A program made the translations under genes and the position numbers. Below the pieces are notes generated by a model. That model was not told where the DNA came from. It did no database searches and saw only the letters and a list, made by a program, of their open reading frames with translations. Source: an uncultured Spirochaetota bacterium (GTDB taxonomy: Bacteria > Spirochaetota > Spirochaetia > Treponematales > Treponemataceae). Taken from it: 54,806 bases of DNA. The DNA lies in NCBI GenBank assembly GCA_944389415.1, contig CALXMF010000015.1:1-54806 (forward strand). Reading direction: 5' to 3'. Positions 1 through 9,500 of the stretch are shown here, one piece after another (the first letter of the stretch is position 1; each line of letters starts with the position of its first letter).

Positions 1-757
1 CTGCTGTATCTCTCCTGTCACTCTCATTTCCGGCAGCAATTTCTTCCGGCACTGTGGCAATCTCATCTACAGCACTCTCGTCTTTCGCATCTGCGGCCTC
101 TGCTACTGCTGTATCTCTCTTATTAATCTCATCTTCATCAGCCATTTCTTCCGGTACTGACACAACTTCTGGCTCATCATACACAATATCAAAATCACCA
201 GGAGCTTCTTCAAGAACTAATTCAGCAGATATATCATCAGTCATGTCTGTCTCATTTTGGACACCAGATGAATTAGCACCAGAAAAATCTGCAGCTGCTG
301 ATTCATCACTCGCATCAGCAGAACTCAACGCAGCAGTTCTGTTTTGGCTTGTTCCATTAGACAGACTTTTTTTTTGTTCGGAGCCGTTTTTTTCTTTACC
401 TAAAGACGACGCATGTGTTCCAGAACGAGTGACACCTGAAGGACCAACTCCAACAGATAGATTAATCACAGGCTTATCATCTGATAAAGCCGGTAAAGAA
501 GAAGCAGGTGACTCTTCCTTCTCCTGATTATCTTCTTCTTCACTGGGAACATTTTCTTCTAAAAAGTTATCATTCGCTGCATCAGAAACAACCTGATTAC
601 CAGCAGCTCCTTGTTCAGGAGGCAAAACATCCTGCTGCAGTGACTCACTTTCAGAAACCACATCCTGCGCAGGTTCTTCCGACGGAGTAGATACGCAGGA
701 CACACAAAATATCGCAGCCGCGCATAAAACGGATATTATATAGATACTTTTTTTCAT
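1..757 (-). CDS. Acidic low-complexity lipoprotein, C-terminus cut by window edge
   Basis: Reading the minus strand from the ATG at 757-755 gives an open frame that runs off the left end of the window without a stop (about 252 codons seen). It begins MKKSIYIISVLCAAAIFC followed by a VSC lipobox-like site, so it is probably a lipoprotein with Cys near residue 21. The rest of the visible part is dominated by Glu, Asp, Ser and Ala (for example EEEDNQEKEE and VPEEMADEDE), with two related segments ending in RRDTAVAEA and RRDTA, suggesting an internal repeat. No domain is recognisable; a folded domain may lie beyond the edge. Its ATG overlaps the TGA of the small membrane protein gene (ATGA), so the two are translationally coupled in the smc operon. 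The large ORF on the opposite strand (54-527) is a shadow of this biased composition. Function unknown. Confidence 0.75.
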   Translation of the reverse strand, partial: MKKSIYIISVLCAAAIFCVSCVSTPSEEPAQDVVSESESLQQDVLPPEQGAAGNQVVSDAANDNFLEENVPSEEEDNQEKEESPASSLPALSDDKPVINLSVGVGPSGVTRSGTHASSLGKEKNGSEQKKSLSNGTSQNRTAALSSADASDESAAADFSGANSSGVQNETDMTDDISAELVLEEAPGDFDIVYDEPEVVSVPEEMADEDEINKRDTAVAEAADAKDESAVDEIATVPEEIAAGNESDRRDTA

Positions 758-1116
758 GGAGCAATCTCCAAAATATGGTTAATAACGGAATCATTCGTAT
801 CATGCAGATTCTCAAGGAGTTCCCCTTCAGGCTCAGTAAACCACCTTTCTTTTTCTTCTTCTGTCCACTGAGATTTAGGAGGCCTATTTATATAATAATC
901 ATCTGGAAATGGCGTATACGGCGCAAGCAGCATCGGCTGATCAACAATAATCGGTTCAGAATCAACAGATTTAACCGTCTGCTGCGGTTTAACAAACTGA
1001 TACACTATAAACCCCAAAAGAGCCAGAACCGTCAGCAGAAAAAGCAATATCATAATAACGGTCGGCAGTCTTCGTTTATCTTTAAAAATAGTCTTGAGCG
1101 TGTTAAACATCTCCAT
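754..1116 (-). CDS. Small single-pass membrane protein, unknown function
   Basis: 120 residues. A basic N-terminus (KTIFKDKRRLP) is followed by one strong transmembrane helix (about residues 19-42, IMILLFLLTVLALLGFIVYQ) and an acidic tail containing PPKSQWTEEEKERWF. The topology predicts a short cytoplasmic N-terminus and a roughly 75-residue periplasmic tail. The ATG lies inside the last 14 bases of smc, and the TGA overlaps the ATG of the following lipoprotein, so all three are almost certainly co-transcribed and coupled. A second ATG two codons downstream (1110) is an alternative start. I do not recognise the family and assign no function. Confidence 0.7.
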   Translation of the reverse strand: MEMFNTLKTIFKDKRRLPTVIMILLFLLTVLALLGFIVYQFVKPQQTVKSVDSEPIIVDQPMLLAPYTPFPDDYYINRPPKSQWTEEEKERWFTEPEGELLENLHDTNDSVINHILEIAP

Positions 1117-4102
1117 CCGCTGTTTGCTCCTCTGCGCTTGATTTGTCTGCCTCTGCAGCAGACTCGTTAATATTATCTTTATCGGCAGCTTTTGTCTCTA
1201 CCTTTTGCCCTCTATCTCCGTTGCGCAGCGGATGAGGAGGAATATAAATCCCCTGCTCTTCTTCTACCTCTTCCTCTTCAAACGGCTCTGGATCAGGCAG
1301 CGATACATTGCCTGTACCATCTTCATTTTCCAGACGCATAGTTATAACTTTACTGATACCGGAATCTTCCATAGTAACACCCAGCATAGATCCCGCACCA
1401 ATAACAGTCTTCTTATTATGCGTAATAACAATATACTGACTGACATTTGCAAATTCTCGCAGTGTCTGTACAAAGCGGGTCACATTCTGATCATCAAGCG
1501 CTGCGTCTATTTCATCCAGTAAACAAAAAGGAGAAGGACGAACCATATACGTTGCAAAGAGCAGCGCTACCGCAGTCATCGTCTTTTCCCCTCCGGAAAG
1601 CAGCGCAATATTTTCAAGTTTTTTTCCCGGAGGCTGCGCAAAGATATCAATTCCCGACTCCAGCACATTTTGAGGATCTATTAAGCGCAGTTCCGCTTTA
1701 CCGCCTCCAAACAATCGCCGGAACATATTATGAAAATTCTTTTTTATTTTATTATATGTGGCAAGAAACAATTCAGTTGCCTCAGCCCGCATTTCTTCCG
1801 TAATCTGCGCAAGATCATCTCTGGCTTTCTGCAAATCAGCAAACTGACCGGAAAGAAATTCAAAGCGCTCTTTCACTTCCTCAAATTCATCAGGAGCAGT
1901 CAAATTTACACTGCCAAGCTCACGCAATGCCTGCCGTGAAGATGCCAGTTTCTCGCGCAGAACGGCAACAGAATCTGTAATAGCGTACATACGCTCCTCA
2001 AATTCCATCAAATCACGGGAATGAGCCTCTCGAAAATTCTCCTTAAGATTTTTGATCTCCGTTTCCGCAGTCGCAAGAAGCAAATTCGCTTTCTCAAGCA
2101 GAGCCTGACAGGAGTTCAGTTCCTCCTGCTTTTTTTTCAGCTTCTCCTGCCCGCCTGACACATCATCACTGTGAGAAGAAATCGCCTCTTTTACATCTTG
2201 AATAGCTCCATCAAGCTGCCGTCCTTTACGTTCAATAGAAGCAATCTCACCCTCAAGTTCAAGTACCTGATCCTTAAAATCATCATATCGTTTCTGTTCG
2301 CTATAGATTTCTTCTTCCGTCTCCCTCAGCGTATTTTCCTGAGAAGTAAGATCACGGCGCAGCAATCTGATTTGTTCCTCAACACTCTGTACCTGCGTTT
2401 TCATCTCTGCCTGCTGGATACGAAGCTGTTCAAGTGTCGCCCGATATTCATTTATTTTCGACACCAGCCCTGTATTTTCAGTCTTTAAGGAACTTATCTC
2501 ATCACGAAGTTTCTGCGTCTGCGCCACCTTCGCACGTATTTCACTATCTATTGTCCGTTTTTTTGTTATGATACCCTCAGGAGCAAGAAAATCATCTATA
2601 AATTGCGGAGTTGTCAGTTCATATTCTTTAAATGCGTCTGTCAGTTCACCAAGAATCCGTTCCGCCTCATCAAACGCGGCAGAGGCTTTCTCACTCATCA
2701 GCTGCATATCTCCAGCGGATACTTGCTGAGCAGACGCAAAATCACTCAAAATGTTTTTCCGACCTTCAAATAAAATACGCATCCGCTCACAAATATGGTC
2801 TATTTTATCTTTTGCAGCCCGGTGCTCAACAGCGGAATATCCAGCATCACGCAGTTTCTGATCAAGCTCCGTAACAATATGTTCTGTAATTGATTCCAGC
2901 TCATTCTGAAGCTCACCGCGTTCCCCATCAAGTACAGTAATTTCCTGTTCACAAGCCGCCGCCCGTTTATCATTATCAGTAATCCGCCCGGCAGCTGTAT
3001 TGATTTGTTCCCCAAACGACTCAATATTCTCAGAAACTTCCTGTATCCGGCGGCGCTTATCATGCAGGTTCGCTTCCTGCTCATCGATTTCTTCCTGAAG
3101 AGTATCAATACGCTCTTCTAGAGATATCTTTCTGCCTTCAAGCTGGGTTAATTTTGCCTTCGCGTCTTTCTGTTGTTCCGCAAGCTGTCGAGCCAGATTC
3201 ATTTTACCAGCCTGTTCAGCAGCCATCCGCAGCAGTTCATTTTCCATATTTGCCAGCCGGGACTGCATCTCATTTACCTTATCCATATTCTGAGATAACA
3301 TCCCGTTTAATTCATCAATTTCACCAGTCAATCGATCACGCGTCTTTGAAGCACTTTCCACATCTGCGTTTCGGCGATCTCGTTCCTGAATAAAACCTCG
3401 CAGACGCAGCAGCTGAATATCACGCTCAAAATTAAACACTTCGTCACGCAATCCCCGATAACGCAATGCCTTATCAGCCTGTATCTTGAGAGAATCATAC
3501 GAACGCTTAACTTCAGCAAGAATTACTTCAACCTGTCGCTTATTTTCCTCCATGCGTTCAAGTTTCCGTTCAGCTTCGGCACGCTTTACTTTAAACCGGG
3601 TAATACCGGCAGCTTCTTCAAACAGATAACGCCGGTCTTCCGGTTTACTGGACAAAATCTGATCAATTTTTCCCTGCTCCATTACCGAATACGCCACTTT
3701 ACCGACTCCCGTGTCCCAGAACAGTTCTCTGATATCTTTCAGTTTGACCTGTGTACCATTTATATAATACTCGCTCTCTCCGGAACGGAATAAACGGCGT
3801 TTTATCATAATCTCACTTGCCTCAAGCGGCAGCAGACCATTCTCATTCGCAATAGTCAGACTCACTTCTGCTACGTTAAGTGCTTTTCGCGACTCTGTAC
3901 CATTAAAAATAACATCTTCCATTTTTTCGGCGCGCATGTTCTTTGCGCCCTGTTCTCCGAGTACCCATTTAACTGCGTCAACAACATTGCTTTTTCCGCA
4001 GCCGTTTGGACCAAGCAGCGCAGTAATACCATCGGCAAAAGAGATACGAGTCCTGTCGGCGAATGATTTAAAACCAAAAATTTCAAGATTTTTAAGAAAC
4101 AC
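1103..4102 (-). CDS. smc: Chromosome segregation ATPase SMC (short, atypical hinge)
   Basis: SMC proteins form the condensin core that organises and segregates chromosomes with ScpA/ScpB. The N-terminal head is clear (FGFKSFADRTRI, Walker A GPNGCGKS at residues 31-38). Long coiled coils follow from about residue 165, and the C-terminal head has the LSGGEK signature near 833-838 and Walker B LLDEIDAALDD near 860. The protein is 999 residues against about 1150-1190 for typical bacterial SMC. The middle (about 400-540) lacks the usual hinge pattern with conserved glycines; instead it reads as helical sequence with a motif around FIDDFLAPEGIITKKR. A C-terminal acidic tail (EEEEVEEEQG onward, about 70 residues) is added. 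Start is GTG at 4102, chosen because AGAGG stands 5 bases upstream. Downstream genes overlap. Expression is likely from the promoter at 4189-4217. Confidence 0.93.
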   Translation of the reverse strand: MFLKNLEIFGFKSFADRTRISFADGITALLGPNGCGKSNVVDAVKWVLGEQGAKNMRAEKMEDVIFNGTESRKALNVAEVSLTIANENGLLPLEASEIMIKRRLFRSGESEYYINGTQVKLKDIRELFWDTGVGKVAYSVMEQGKIDQILSSKPEDRRYLFEEAAGITRFKVKRAEAERKLERMEENKRQVEVILAEVKRSYDSLKIQADKALRYRGLRDEVFNFERDIQLLRLRGFIQERDRRNADVESASKTRDRLTGEIDELNGMLSQNMDKVNEMQSRLANMENELLRMAAEQAGKMNLARQLAEQQKDAKAKLTQLEGRKISLEERIDTLQEEIDEQEANLHDKRRRIQEVSENIESFGEQINTAAGRITDNDKRAAACEQEITVLDGERGELQNELESITEHIVTELDQKLRDAGYSAVEHRAAKDKIDHICERMRILFEGRKNILSDFASAQQVSAGDMQLMSEKASAAFDEAERILGELTDAFKEYELTTPQFIDDFLAPEGIITKKRTIDSEIRAKVAQTQKLRDEISSLKTENTGLVSKINEYRATLEQLRIQQAEMKTQVQSVEEQIRLLRRDLTSQENTLRETEEEIYSEQKRYDDFKDQVLELEGEIASIERKGRQLDGAIQDVKEAISSHSDDVSGGQEKLKKKQEELNSCQALLEKANLLLATAETEIKNLKENFREAHSRDLMEFEERMYAITDSVAVLREKLASSRQALRELGSVNLTAPDEFEEVKERFEFLSGQFADLQKARDDLAQITEEMRAEATELFLATYNKIKKNFHNMFRRLFGGGKAELRLIDPQNVLESGIDIFAQPPGKKLENIALLSGGEKTMTAVALLFATYMVRPSPFCLLDEIDAALDDQNVTRFVQTLREFANVSQYIVITHNKKTVIGAGSMLGVTMEDSGISKVITMRLENEDGTGNVSLPDPEPFEEEEVEEEQGIYIPPHPLRNGDRGQKVETKAADKDNINESAAEADKSSAEEQTADGDV

Positions 4103-4188
4103 GGAATCCTCTATATAAATATACAGGCCGCATACCGGTCTGTGGATTTCTGGCAGGAAACACCCTACATTACAATATAATAGATTTT

Positions 4189-4217
4189 ATTCTACCGAGA
4201 TACAAAGGGCGGGTCAA
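4189..4217 (-). promoter_or_regulatory. Sigma-70-type promoter for smc
   Basis: On the minus strand TTGACC (4217-4212) and TAGAAT (4194-4189) are separated by exactly 17 bases. The predicted transcription start near 4182 leaves an 80-base 5' leader with the AGAGG ribosome site before the GTG start. This is read from sequence only. Confidence 0.6.
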
Positions 4218-4235
4218 TGACACAGTAAAATAGCA

Positions 4236-6509
4236 TTACTGAACAGTAACGGTAATATCAGTATACGCATCAGGATCTTCTGTATACACTTCAAGGTGCA
4301 TATTCCCTGCTACCAAAGGAACATACCACACAAACGGCGGCGCCACTGTTTCATATAAAGTTCCGTTCACAAACAAAGACGCACAGACGCCGGCGCCTAT
4401 ACAGTCAACACGCAGTTTCTGAGATTCAGCAGGGATTCCCGGATCATACACAAATACAGCGCCGTCTACTGGATACAATATCACCGGGCTGCCGCCTGCC
4501 GCCATAGTTCCTGCCGCGTTTCTGCCGCCAAGCCACCGCTGATATTCCGGAGGATAACGGACATGAATCTGCCCATACTGCTCATAATGCCACGTGCATA
4601 CCGGTCTGCTCTGTAATGACGCCACCGGTATATATTCATCTGCTACCGCGCTGCACAACGGTCCCGGCGCCATTCCTGAAATAACACATACCGGCGCTTT
4701 CCGGTACATAACCGGTTCAGGAAACATTCTGGCAGATTCGACCTTCCGTTCAGTCAATATATCCAGCAGCATCCGGACAATACCAGCAGGAATTGAACTG
4801 CCCGTTTCCCTGATGACAGTTTCTCCAGTAAAATTACCCATCCACACACCAACTGTATATCTGGCAGTAGAGCCCAAAGCAATAATATTCTGAAACTGGT
4901 TTGATGTCCCCGTCTTGAATATGGCAGGATAAGGAGTGTGAAACACTTCTGCAAAACCAAATCCAAGTGTCCTCGCCCGACGGTCAGATAACATATCACA
5001 AATTACTGCCGCCGTATCCGATGCAAATACAGTGTGCAGTTCAGACGCTCTGTCACCGGCGGATACAACCTCACAGGTCAATTCCGGTACAGAGCCGCCC
5101 CTGGCAAATACACTGAACGCACGAGTTAATTCAAGAAGTGTTACTTCACCACTCCCCAGCGCAAGAGACAATCCCGTCTTTGCGCGCACTCCGTTCAGAG
5201 AATCAAACCCAAGCAGAGACAGCGTTTGCATAAAGTTGTCCACTCCAAGCCGGTACAGCAGATACACAGCAGGAATATTCAGACTTGACGCGAGTGCGGT
5301 CCTCATCAGTACGGGCCCATTATATTGATTATTAAAATTCAGCGGAACATATACTTCTGAGGAACCAAAATCCATTGGCACATCTGCAAGCACTGTCGCG
5401 GGAGAAAATCCTTTTTCAAGTGCGGACGCGTATAAAAACGGCTTCATCGTACTGCCGCTCTGATTGCGAACAATAACACCGTCGATCTGACCGGCATTCT
5501 CATCAAAAAAATTTCCTCCTGACCAACAGATAATCTCACCAGTATAATTATCTATGGCAAGCAATGCCCCCTGCGCAAGTCTGGCGTTGCGGTGCAGCTC
5601 TAATTGATTGTTGATTTCACTTTCCATCTGTTCGGTAAGCGACGCATCAACAGAAAGATACAGTTCAGACGGCAGAGTTCTTTTCTGACGGGCAAAATCG
5701 TTCCGCACATAATTTACAAAATGAGGTATTCTCATGGGATACACATACCGCTCAGATACAGAAACAGACGATAGCCATTCCTCTCTGCTGATAGAAAAAC
5801 CACTGCGCAAACCAATCTCCAGAGCTGCATTATACGACACCTCTGGATGCTCAAACGGATTATATGCCGCTGGCCTGCGAAGCAGTACCGCCAGCAGATG
5901 AATCTGCGCATCAGAAAGATGAGAAGGAGTACAGCCGTAAAATGTCCGGGCGGCAGAGCCAATTCCCTCCGCCTGCATCCCAAATGGAACAGAATTCAAA
6001 TACAGTTCCAGAATCCGTTCTTTTGAAAGTTTTGATTCAATCCGCAGCGCAGTCCATGCTTCGGCAATTTTTACCCAGATTGTAACCGGCTTTCCCACTT
6101 TCCGAGGAACAACCATCCGGGCAAGCTGCATGGTAATAGTAGACGCTCCGCTTACAGCATGACCGGCAGACATATTCTGAAACACCGCGCGTACTAAAGC
6201 GCCAATATCTATTCCGCAATGGCGGTAAAAATTACTGTCCTCTGAAGCGATAAACACTTCGCCGATACGCGCTGGCAGTTCAGACGCATCATACCATTCC
6301 CGCCGAAGACCATCGTCCAGAGGAAGGACTTGCAGCAGCTCACCGTTTCGGTCATATATTCTGGTACTGCACGGCCGTTTTAAGAATGCGTCAAGCTGAG
6401 GAAACGGCAGCAGCGTCATACCTGCACGTATAAAGATACACAACAGCAGCACACTGCCGGCAGCAATTACCGGCAGCAGCAGAAACCGGCGCTTATTTTG
6501 AAATAACAA
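4236..6509 (-). CDS. pbpC: Penicillin-binding protein 1C (glycosyltransferase/transpeptidase)
   Basis: Bifunctional class A peptidoglycan synthase. An N-terminal membrane anchor (LLLPVIAAGSVLLLCIFI) is followed by a GT51 domain with the catalytic EDSNFYRHCGID box and GASTITMQLARM. The transpeptidase domain has SxxK as SGSTMKPF, SxN as SLN and the KTGTS box. The C-terminal BiPBP_C-like domain begins around ILYPVDGAVFVYDPG. The open frame reaches back to 6578 with an ATG at 6548, but no ribosome site precedes those. The best start is TTG at 6509, five bases after AGGCGG, giving about 757 residues and a 17-base overlap with the end of the alpha-2-macroglobulin gene. That adjacency is the known pbpC/bacterial A2M pairing, and A2M is thought to protect or mark sites where PBP1C repairs the wall. 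Confidence is high for the product and lower for the start. Confidence 0.93.
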   Translation of the reverse strand: MLFQNKRRFLLLPVIAAGSVLLLCIFIRAGMTLLPFPQLDAFLKRPCSTRIYDRNGELLQVLPLDDGLRREWYDASELPARIGEVFIASEDSNFYRHCGIDIGALVRAVFQNMSAGHAVSGASTITMQLARMVVPRKVGKPVTIWVKIAEAWTALRIESKLSKERILELYLNSVPFGMQAEGIGSAARTFYGCTPSHLSDAQIHLLAVLLRRPAAYNPFEHPEVSYNAALEIGLRSGFSISREEWLSSVSVSERYVYPMRIPHFVNYVRNDFARQKRTLPSELYLSVDASLTEQMESEINNQLELHRNARLAQGALLAIDNYTGEIICWSGGNFFDENAGQIDGVIVRNQSGSTMKPFLYASALEKGFSPATVLADVPMDFGSSEVYVPLNFNNQYNGPVLMRTALASSLNIPAVYLLYRLGVDNFMQTLSLLGFDSLNGVRAKTGLSLALGSGEVTLLELTRAFSVFARGGSVPELTCEVVSAGDRASELHTVFASDTAAVICDMLSDRRARTLGFGFAEVFHTPYPAIFKTGTSNQFQNIIALGSTARYTVGVWMGNFTGETVIRETGSSIPAGIVRMLLDILTERKVESARMFPEPVMYRKAPVCVISGMAPGPLCSAVADEYIPVASLQSRPVCTWHYEQYGQIHVRYPPEYQRWLGGRNAAGTMAAGGSPVILYPVDGAVFVYDPGIPAESQKLRVDCIGAGVCASLFVNGTLYETVAPPFVWYVPLVAGNMHLEVYTEDPDAYTDITVTVQ

Positions 6510-9500
6510 AAACACCGCCTTTTGACCGGCCAAATACTTCAGGCTCATACATACATTCCGCGGTAGCGGAAGGAACATTAAATTCCCCGTTACGCACCGT
6601 CCGGAACATAAATTCTACCTGCTGGATTCCCTTGGGGAAAACATCCCAGAAATACTGGACTTCATTATCGTAGATTTCCTGTGAGGACAGGCCAAAATTT
6701 CTGTCCTCTTCTTCCCAACCAAGCTCTTCCATTACCTGTTCATTCCAGGACTTACTGACAAACTGAGTTGTTGTGGCAAAAGCCGCGTTCAGTACCTCTG
6801 CACCGGAGGGAATTGGCACCCGCAAAGCAACAAATTCTCTATCAAAAGTAGTAGAAACAGTTACCCGTGCCCGATAAACCTTTCCTGCCTCAAGCTGATT
6901 TCCGATAACAGGTTTATCAGTTACCGCATCAATAATATCCACAAAGACGCCTAATCCTTCGTCACGGGCAAAGTGCTGCTCATACGGCAGTGGGTATTTC
7001 ATGGAAAGAGTATAGAACATACTGCCCCTGCCGTCTTTGGAAAACTCAAAGGGCACTTCTTTTCCTGAAGGAATGCCGGAAGCAATCAGATCATTTACCG
7101 GCAGAGTTACTTCTTCCGGTTTTGCGGCGGCACCTTTGAAAGATTCCTTTATGATTTCTTTGCCATCCAACTCCGCGATTCCCGTAAAGTCCAGGTTTTC
7201 AAGATTATTCGCTTCTATATAAGAGGCAATGGCTTCCAGAACACGTGCCGTGGACGCGGTGTTTTTCCAGTAACCGTTCCCCGCCCGCTGCAATTCCAGC
7301 AGGTTGTACAACAGGCGTCCGTTTATGCCGTCTGAGTAATCCAAGGCAGTAAAGAACTGGAGCAGAAGGGCATTCTGTTCCGATCTATCATTAAAGTACA
7401 TCCATGGAGAAGAATCAAAATCCGGATCAGTAATATCAAGTCCTCTGGTTGTGGGGCGGCTGTGAGCACGTATTTCCTTTGCCACAGTTTCAGCTGCGTC
7501 CCGGTTACCAGCGGCCAGATACATCAGTCCGCACAAAGCCTTTTCCGAAAATCCGGCACCTTCCATATCGTACACTTTCTGTATCATAGAAGAAGTAACC
7601 CGGTATCCCAGTTTTTGCAGAATATACAGGGAGTAAGCCTGCAAATAAGTGTTTTTTGCCAGGTACTTATCCTGACGGGCATCAAGGATGTATTCGATCA
7701 GACCATCAATATCAATATTGCGGTCAACAGATATATCTTTTTCCAAAGCCCCGGCAATCAGTTCGGCAAACCGTAATGAAGGTGCCAGCGAAGCATCAGA
7801 ACTGTTTTTCCAATAGGGGAAACCTCCATCAGATTTTTGGGTTGTACTCCAGTCTTTTATTTCACGCGCAATCAGCCTCCGGGGATTTGAGACTTCACTT
7901 TCAAGCCCAAACACATCAATATAATCACTAAAATACAACATAGGTATCATAGCGGAGCACCGCTGCTCAAGGCAGCCATAAGGATACCTGAATACATAAG
8001 AAACAGCCTCCGTCAGCGTACCAAGCCGCGTGGGATCAAGGGACACATACACCGAAGCGTCATTTTCCGCAGTAACACCAGAAGGCAGGATAATATGCTC
8101 CTTTGCAGAGGCTTTGCCCTTCTCTTCCACACTGCCAGAAGAAACTTCGCCGATTGTGGTGACTGTCTCGTAAATCAGCGGCCGATCTATTTCCAGCGGT
8201 TTTATAATCCGTTCGTTCAATACATCTGACTCGACAGTAAAAGCTACCGTCACCACACCGTTAACCTGCGCCTTCAGATCAAAGAAAACTGGTACAGTAG
8301 CACCGGCAGGCACTGTAACCGTTTGTACCGAGGTTCCGGTGACATCAGCTTTTCCCGCTCTTACCGCAGCGCCAATTGCAGCTGCTTCTTCCTCTGCAAT
8401 TTCAGAGCCGGAAGTAACTTCTATACTCACTGTTACCGTGTGATCCTCTCCATCCAGATTAGAAATAACCACTCCTGTATCAGAAACATCGCCTTCACGC
8501 AGCCGACGGGGCAAAACATCCCGGGCACTGAGCGGATTATTCACAATCATTTTATCTTCTATCCGAGAGAAGCAGTCATCTTTCATGCCGACAACTGTAA
8601 CCCTGTATTCAGTCAGATTATCAGGCAGCTCAAAAGAACATGTGACAGTACCATCGCTGCCGGTTACCAGTACCGGTTCAAAAACAGCGGTTGGATCAAA
8701 ATTCTTTCGCTCATTCAGTTTGTCGCCGCCCTCATCCCCGCCGTACAGGTTGCGCACCTCATACGTAACAGGGTCTATCAGCAGGGAACGGGAATCTCCG
8801 CCATTAACACAGCTGGGGAAAAACCGGTCATCATAGAAAAATGCAACTGGATCAGGAACATGATAGTTAATCAAATCAATGACACCCCGATCCACCGCCA
8901 TCAGAGTCAGTTCAGCCCCCGGCAGCGGTTTACCGTCTTTTGTAGCAGTCAATGTAAAACGAGCTGTTTCACCGGGCCGGTAAGAAACTTTGTCCTGGGT
9001 AATGGCTATATCAAATTCTTTCGGAGCCGTGTCCACATGAAGAGCAACAGCGCCAAAGTATCCTTTCGGTTTATCCATGTCCCTGCTTGAGAAATCATGA
9101 TCCGGTTCCTTTGACCTGACCGAATAGGATGAAACCGTAACATACACTACCGGAAGATATTTTTTATCAACAGGGACTTCCAGTACTGTTGTAGGCTCAT
9201 CCAGATGGAATACTTTTTCTGAGAAAATAGTTTCCCGCTCCACCGTCATCAGGTAAGTACCGGCAGGCAGCGGACTTTGCAGCATGATTTGGGCAGTATC
9301 TCCCACATCATACAGAGTTTTATCAGCGACAAGCGGAATTTCCTCAGAAGAATTACCATAATAATACGACCAGTCAGAACCAGATACATAAAAACTCCGT
9401 TCTGTAATAACCTTCCGCTCTTTATTATCCCAGGCGGTAAGCCGGAGTATATAGGCACCGGCTATGGGCGGCGTTACGGAAACAGAACCACTTTCCGACA

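Noticed and set aside
54-527. 157-residue Ser-rich ORF on the plus strand
   Set aside because: It is the mirror of the acidic, low-complexity lipoprotein on the minus strand, whose frame has a signal peptide and ATGA coupling to its neighbour.
8323-9090. 255-residue plus-strand ORF
   Set aside because: It lies wholly inside the A2M gene on the opposite strand and has no ribosome site or recognisable protein character.
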